A DNA stretch of 64,000 nt from Isoetes taiwanensis. Lineage: Eukaryota; Streptophyta; Lycopodiopsida; Isoetales; Isoetaceae. The notes below the pieces were generated by a model. That model was not told where the DNA came from. It saw nothing but the letters and a program-made list of their open reading frames with translations, and ran no database searches. Positions 57,300 through 64,000 of the stretch are shown here, in pieces (positions within the stretch are counted from its first letter, which is position 1; each line of letters starts with the position of its first letter). Location of the stretch: positions 18,986-82,985 of the forward strand of contig JAJEKV010000831.1 of the NCBI GenBank assembly GCA_021234155.1. The letters run 5' to 3'. The translations under genes and the position numbers were made by a program.

Positions 57300-60200
57300 A
57301 CAAACTAAATCCTCTCTAATCAACTCTTCTTCTTCTGTCCAAAATCCTCAATCTCATCTCGCTCCTTCTTCCCCCTAGTTGTTGGGGTTCAACTCCATAG
57401 CTATCCTGAAGTCAGTAAACGCCAGAGCATTCCCAGGATGCTGCTTTTCAAAGAAGAAATTTGGTACATGTGTTCCAATTTTATCATGAAACTGAAATTC
57501 AAGTGTTAGAAGGATTACTATCACTTGCAATTTATTTGAATTCTCAACATGATCGTGGAAAAGTCATGGAATTCTTATGGCCTTAGGACTTTCATGCCTG
57601 TTTCTTTTTACTACTTCAACATATGTTATCAACCTTTTGAGGTGCAAATCAAAGCATGATTAAGAAGATTGGCACAGTCCAAACTCACACTTTCAGACCA
57701 AGGTCACTTTACTTAGCAGCAATTCTTTCCGACTCTACTCTTCCCAAAAAGGATTCTATTGTGTGAGTATTTTCGTTTAGACAGTCAAAGTATATGAAGA
57801 ATGCTTTAGATGCCCACGTACCTGGAATAAAATGACCAAGAGCTCCATGTTAGAGACTCTGGAAAGGAGGGCAGCCTAAAGGTTACAGAAATGGAGGGAC
57901 TTGTTTACAAGGCACAAAACCACCTCGTCACCTTCAGTATCCTTCAAAGACTGGCACTCTCGCGGTAAGATCCGCATTGTCCATATGAACTATCTGTATC
58001 CACTTTTACCGGCTTGGATGATGGGGTAGGAATCCACAATGTTCTGCTTGTCAGTCCATGATGTAGAAATATCCTCATTTGATGCTTGTTTACAGTTCTG
58101 TCCTGCACCATTGACTTGTGTACCACTTAGCTTGCACTATTAGAGCCACAGTTGGGATGCAGACTGATAGCAGTTAGAAGGTGAGGGGAAATCTTCCGTA
58201 CACCCTTAGCAGATCGTGATACAGAAGTTCCAATGTGATATCATCAAGAGTGACACTGAAGGTGGTGATTTTGCATTTATGGCATTGCTAAAATGGCTTT
58301 CACAATCTGATTATGTAATAAGAAATGGCCTACTTACTGGTATCCAAGAATAGCAATCTCTAACTCTAGTACTCAATCTATGACTTAGAACACACTAAAC
58401 AGATAAAATATACCACTCTTTCTCGGTCCTATGATTTTAGATGCTTTCTATTCTTACGCTCTTATTTAAGTGGGGGCGTAGGCAGTGGGTAAAATGTCCA
58501 GGAAGCTCAGCGGATAGTGGTTCCTGACCGGCTTTTGCCCGTGTGGGACTCCTAGGTCTTAAGCGGAGGTTTTCCGTCCGGCCAGTCCTTGTGGTGTAGT
58601 GGTGCCCGTCGTTGCTTGGCATTGTGGGGATGGGTTGGGATGACCCGAGGGATTGATGGGAGTATTTGTTCGGGCGGTGGGACAAAGGTGGAGAAGATGA
58701 TGCCCTACCCTCTTCTCTTCTTCTGGCTTCTCTGCTCTTTTCTTTTATAGAGCAGCATATGTAGAAACATACACAAAATCACTGTCTTTGTCTCACACTA
58801 TTATCTGCTCGATATTCCATCTTCGAAGGGCCAAACTAAAGCATGCACTCACCACAAATCTGAAATAGCTGGTGGTAGATTGGTAGCCATGCAATACCTG
58901 TGTAGAAGGAGACAGGCTGCGGTCTCATGTTTCACCAAAACTCGGTGAGATGTCAACATCTCTGGTTTTGGGAAATCAGGTGCAATAAAAGGGTGCAGCA
59001 CATGTTCCCCCAATTTAGCATATCCGCATGCAGGCTGAACTCTCCCACAGCTACACGCATCTTTCAACCAGTGAGGAGTGTAACATTTTGGATTAACATC
59101 TTGTATTAAGAACAGAATCAACTCAAGGATAAACAACTGCTTAGTAATAATACAAAGGCACCTCATGGAAACTCTCGTATTGGCGGGATTGGTTGCCGGT
59201 TTGAAAATCAAAGTGCGTGTTTGGTGAGACCAGCGCAGGAGCAGAGATCGTGCCAGCTGGCTAATGTCTAAAAATGTACAATGCTAGAGAGATCTGGAAA
59301 TGCTATCGTCTAAAACTTCCCAGTTTGCAAAACTATGGCTTATCACCCAAGACAATGTTTTATATAAAATATCTTAGCATCTCAGGGCTTGAGATTAACA
59401 ACTGCCGTCTGATCAAATTTCTTCATTATGACTAAATATCATTCTCTTAAAAGCCAACATAGATTGTATTTCCTACCTAACGTCCTATTCAGCAATCGCT
59501 TTTATTTATGCATTCCCAAAATCCTCAAAGTTATTTACTTTATTGATTGTTCCATCTTTTCCACTGACCCGGGACACGTACGTATTGCATTTTGACGCTG
59601 CGGCAATAGAACCTGTTTGAGAATGATGGCATCGTTGTGGCGAAAGGGTTTCCACGAGATGCATGTTGAACACCATAAGAGCTAGTAAGCATGTTACTAT
59701 TTATAAAGCATAATAACCTATGTAGTAAAAAACTTATGGAGGTAACATGTTAGAATGTTATGGAGAATGTTTTCTTAATAAGAGTAATTTTAAATGTTTA
59801 TATGTATCTCTACCTCAGTCCTATAAAGATTTAGGTTAGTCTATCTAACATTTAGGTAGAAAGAAGTTAGAAGCGCTGAACCTCACAAAATAAGCAGACA
59901 ATAGGAAATATGGTATAGCTATGCTTGCCATTTTATGACATGCTTGAACTTCTACGTGTACCAGTCACAAAATGCAACCCTTGGTATGATGAAGAGATGA
60001 AAAAAAAAAAAATTACCTGATGTAAAAACTGGGTTTCAGGTGGTAATTCTCAAGAAGCACAAATGAAATCAGAATTACTTGCCCACTCCACTTGGGGGGT
60101 CATGTATGGGGGCTCCTTGCAGATCAGACAATGATATTAATTACACATGTACCTTGTTGAGCAAATATACTACACCCAACCCTATACACAGAGAAATAGA

Positions 60201-60700
60201 GCAAGACAGGACCTCCATAGGCATGCATATTAGCAGAAGAGTCAAGGCTGGCAATAAAGTCTTTAAAGACTGTATGCTTGTGAATCAGAACACCTCGGTG
60301 CTGAAGCCGTTCAAGAAACAACAATCTTTTAGGAATTATGAAGCTCATCGCTTGCACTTGACGATGCGCTCATGAGTTACGTTAAAATTTCATAACAGAA
60401 CGATTTTTATGACTGTTGATTAGCGCCGGGTCCTGTATTGAGTGTTTTATGAAATATTGGATAGTATGCCCGTTCTGGTAGCACCGGGTTTGGATTAGCG
60501 AGGACCAGATCAAAGTAGGTTTAGGATGGTGCAGGTCTGAGAGCCGGGTTGAGCAGAACGACAGCAAAACAACAATCACGAATGTTCTCCGGGAACCATC
60601 CACGAGAACTCTACTTTCTGGAACAGTTGCATAGCTAATGCGAAAAACTAGACAGAAAACGTCAACCAAATTAACCCGAAGGGTTACGCGGCAGAATGTG
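57300..60700 (-). other. Possible decayed multi-exon gene, minus strand
   Basis: Three candidate exons have plausible borders: about 60360-60155 (MSFIIPKRLLFLERLQHRGV, ending CAAG/GTACAT), 59105-58850 (after TTAATACAAG; NPKCYTPHWLKDACSCGRVQ) and 58140-57920 (after CTCTAATAG; KLSGTQVNGAGQNCKQASNE, with one TAG). I recognise none of them and cannot show they belong together. Confidence 0.2.
58490..58700 (+). mobile_element. Possible tRNA-derived SINE
   Basis: GAAGCTCAGCGGATAGTGGT resembles a tRNA D-arm/A box, and GTGGGACTCCTAGGTC about 30 bases on could be a mutated B box. A second A-box-like word, TTGTGGTGTAGTGGTGCCCG, follows. The GC-rich block stands out from its AT-rich flanks. Not an intact tRNA gene. 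Confidence 0.3.
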
Positions 60701-63700
60701 GGGTTTCAGTTCCGATTCGAGGAACGGAAGAAAATTGACGGACAATTGCCGGATGGAGACAGGTCTTCCCTGCTTGCTTTGTTAAAGGATATACTAAATT
60801 AAGATGATCGTTTCTCATACACCGTTATGGCGGAATGTTTCCTTGGTTGATATCGGGTTTTGTACGTCACCAATGTAAGGTTGCCACGTATATAATCCGG
60901 GTTGTACAACAATGGAATGTTCGAATTGTGTTTGCCAAAAAGCACTTCATAATAAACCTGGCCGCGAACCTTACTATGGAAGCCCTTGAAAAGTAGGTTT
61001 TAGATTGTGCAAATGTAGGAGGGCATATTGATATGCAATGCGGGTTAGAATCTAATAAGCGGATTGATGACGCGTGGGTGGGGCCTTCGGCCGGCAGGCG
61101 GCAGGCTGGGGTAGGTTTGTCGCCATAAAATGGGTGTCGCGCCGGTGGATTTATGGTAGGGCATGAATCATGGCTGTCATCCCAATGCTAGAAAGTTCTT
61201 TTTCCAATTGGATTTACGCCTTCGTAGGATTTCACGATAGGCGATACAAAATCATCTGAATCAACAAAAGCTACTTTGAATTAGAGTGGAAAAACAAAAT
61301 AGATTACATGAATAGTATACACATATAACACCATAAAACGATAATATCTCCGTCGCCTTGCCTCTGAGAATATACATTTTACTCGAACTATTCCCTAAAA
61401 TCGCACAATCTCCGATACATATGGATGAAGTCTATTCCCAAGAGAGAAATTACTCAAGTAGAACATTAGTATGTAAGCTTAGATTATTGAAAACATTCAA
61501 GCGCTTCAGTAATTCTTTCAGTACTTCTGAGTGAAAAGTGCAAAAGAGGGTAAACCTGCCCAGAATGTTATGTAATCACTGTAACATCGTGAGATCTGGC
61601 CGGTAAAAGTGTAGGAACAATTGAATAGAAGAACCTACGAATATTTGTCCACATAGAATAGATTTGGAATCAAAGTGAATGTCCAGTGGTTTTACGTCTT
61701 CAACGTCCTTCATGCTTAAACCAAATCATGCCAAAGAATTGCCACTGCTTTGGCACTTTCGGTACCTATGTTAAACCTAAATAAATTCTAGTAGCTAAAG
61801 GGCGCTCATTGAAAATCGACCAACAAAACAGGTTAGAACCATCCCTTTTTAAAGAGTTGTCCCTATTGTATTGTATTGTTTCATGAATCATATTGAAGTG
61901 CTAATGGTCTATGCGCTTGTTATCATTGTGATCTAAAATTTTTCTAAAAGTGTTATAGTGTGCTTTGTTGGTAGTGTGTTTTGTTTGTGTTGATAGTCTT
62001 GGCAGGGTGTTTGCACAAAATTATAGAAGGCGGAGGAGGGAGGTGAGGAGGGAGGAAGTAAAGTGAGGTGGGAGTGAAGTAAAGTGAGAATTGATTTGTA
62101 TTGGCTTCATCTTGTAGGACCATCGGGCCTATAGAGCCAGTTATATAATAAGACTTATCCCGGATAGAAAATCCTATCTGTCTGAAGCCTCATCTATTAA
62201 GCAATACGTTGCTCTCCTCTTTCTCATCTCACTAGATTCCATATTTACTTGCCAATTACAACCTCCCTCAGTCCATCATGTCAATGGCTTCTGCCGTGTG
62301 AGTCCCCCCTCAAAGAAGCCCATTTGCAAGTTGAGTGATCCAAACCAAATCTACTCCCGCCAAGGCTTGATCACATTTGGACGATTGGTGCAGCGTGCCC
62401 TTCGTCATCTGTGTCACCTCGCTTTCCTGTCTCTCCCGGCTCCAGCAAATATTCTCCCTCTAACCCTTAACCTGCTCGCCTTATCCTAAATAACATACCA
62501 CTATATAAAGATATTTTCATCAAATGCTCTCCTGCTTGGCCCGTTGGTTATCTTCTCTATTGCATCATTTTGATATCGGGTGCGTGCCGGTTCTTTCTCG
62601 GGCCGGGTGTCTCTTACCCATTCCAGTCCTGATTCTTGTTAGCGTCTTGAAGTGTATTTGAATGCCCCCACTTTTGTTGAGATCATTGCATCTACCATCT
62701 CAGGATGACTTTCTTCATCCAAGCCTCCCAGTAAGAGTGAGGATATGTTGGGAGGGCATGGGGGCTTCACTTTGTAAAATTAGCGTTGCCAGGAATCATA
62801 TCATATGATTTGCATCTTAGCTCCAAGCTGGAGTTAGTGACAGGGTGCAGCTGCCATCTCGAACGGGGTTTTGCGGCGGTGATAAAGGCCGTTGAGCAGG
62901 TAAATGGCGTTTGAACGGGCGTAACGGCAGAGTTTGCGGACATGGCGGGGCGAACGGCAGGCCAAACGGCCCGGTTGGTCGGACCGTAGAGTGGCACGAT
63001 ACAGTGATATAAAACCATTGTGAAAATGCATGCTAGCATCTGGGGTCCAAGAGCGCAATCTTGAATACCAGAATTAACTTTCATTCCCTACGCATCACAT
63101 AAGGCGCTTCGGCTCTCCTCATTCCGCCATCCCCGCCGTTACTAAGCCAACCCTCACTCCACCCAACTGCGTTTAAATACTCACCCTCGCTCGACTCCGC
63201 TCCAGCCGGACGCCTTGATCCTTCCACTTGACAATAATCCATCGATCAGAGGCATCGACCTTGTGAAAGTGACATTGATGGATGACTTCCCATCACTATG
63301 CTTCTTGGCCTTACGAGCCGATAGCGGGGAACAAGGACATTATGTTGAGAATAAACAAGCCAACAACTTTGTATATCACCTCTACAACATTTATGTTCTT
63401 GAAGGCAATAGAAATCAACCCGGATAACTTCCCAAGATATAGAGGCTAGGTGACTGCTGGCGGGAAGAAATACGCGGAACATTCCATGGTATGTTTATGT
63501 GTTCAAGGGATTAAGCGTTCAATTTCCAATTTCCCATTTGTCTCATTTGTTACTGCAAGTATCAGCAGACAAATTAGCCCATTGCTATTTCCAACTTGTG
63601 GGAGGCCTTGGCTCAGGGTTCACCCCTTCTATGCATTAATGCCTTCAGTAGTGGCAGAGGGTGAGCCTCCCTCTACGCACTGCCTTATCTAGTTACTTCT

Positions 63701-64000
63701 AGGAGGTGAAGAAATAAGTTGTTTGGCAGTTGAGGTACACCAGCAGGGCGAGGCCCCTGCTCCCGCTCTACCCTTCAAAGATTACAAATACTTATTCCCT
63801 GGCAGCCTTCTTCAGATTCACCTTTTGCCACCATCTTGCTCCCTACGCTCTTGGGCCTCTTGAATTTTTACTTGATTCACATTTCGCTTGAGAGCATAAA
63901 CAAATTTATCAGTAAGGGCTGGTTTGAGACATACAATTACATGTGCAACAATGCTACTCCCCTCCTTCCGACCCAGGGGAAGAACCTAAATGTGGAGGAG
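60701..64000. other. No recognised gene
   Basis: Mixed composition. 62030-62090 is purine-rich (GGAGGGAGG units). A minus-strand frame near 62990-62870 reads RYARSNAIYLLNGLYHRRKT, which faintly recalls the integrase end of retroelements but is too short to assign. 63215-63427 and 63700-63780 have short protein-like plus frames that I cannot identify. Confidence 0.3.

Noticed and set aside
62767-63084. Copia integrase fragment on the minus strand
   Set aside because: Only NAIYLLNGLYHRRKTPFE resembles it, without any neighbouring motif; insufficient.

Overview
The window looks like nuclear DNA from a land plant, most likely a non-seed plant such as a fern or lycophyte. The evidence is plant-type gene remnants (a PLS-class PPR array, a PTC7-type protein phosphatase 2C, the last exon of xanthine dehydrogenase), many degenerate retroelements, microsatellites and plant-style introns. 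A gene fragment resembling proteins of motile cilia would fit a plant with swimming sperm. The taxon is an inference, because no diagnostic organelle or rRNA sequence is present. Almost every coding region is interrupted, so this reads as gene-poor, repeat-rich intergenic DNA.

Layout. 1-9 kb holds a 5'-truncated LINE with a (TATTC)n tail, then a long LTR ending at a tRNA-Met primer-binding site (3572-3583), a leader with long palindromes, gag-like remnants, a second pair of the same palindromes, a TATA box and a short open gene. 9.3-14.5 kb is a GC-rich, badly decayed LINE (ORF1, endonuclease, RT, zinc-finger tail) ending in (TTCC)n. 14.5-17.8 kb has a Copia gag scrap, another LINE RT, a tRNA-like SINE head and a probable LTR. 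19.1-24.2 kb holds two Copia elements on the minus strand; a solo LTR of the first lies at 8.84-9.08 kb. 24.6-33.6 kb is a graveyard of host gene fragments (EF-hand/ciliary-like protein, PP2C, PPR array, XDH exon) broken up by a minus-strand LINE and two MITE-like elements.

33.8-46.8 kb is the most unusual part. It contains a minus-strand gene with a ParB-like DGQH motif, a DUF8039-like fragment, short GCGC palindromes, a nearly intact LINE insertion and a plus-strand gene of the DUF7869 type (RNase H-like, transposase-like), followed by a basic coding remnant. Together they may be pieces of a poorly described DNA element, but no termini were found. 47-50 kb has a minus-strand RING-like gene remnant. 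52.6-54.9 kb is a decayed Pogo-type transposase (pipsqueak HTH, CENP-B-type HTH, DDE). From 55 to 64 kb only unrecognised coding-like exons and a SINE-like segment can be seen.

The genes do not form a pathway. What links them is transposition and decay: several LINE copies share one 3' tail, each running into a different microsatellite, and most in-frame stops can be explained by C-to-T change of CAA, CAG or CGA codons.
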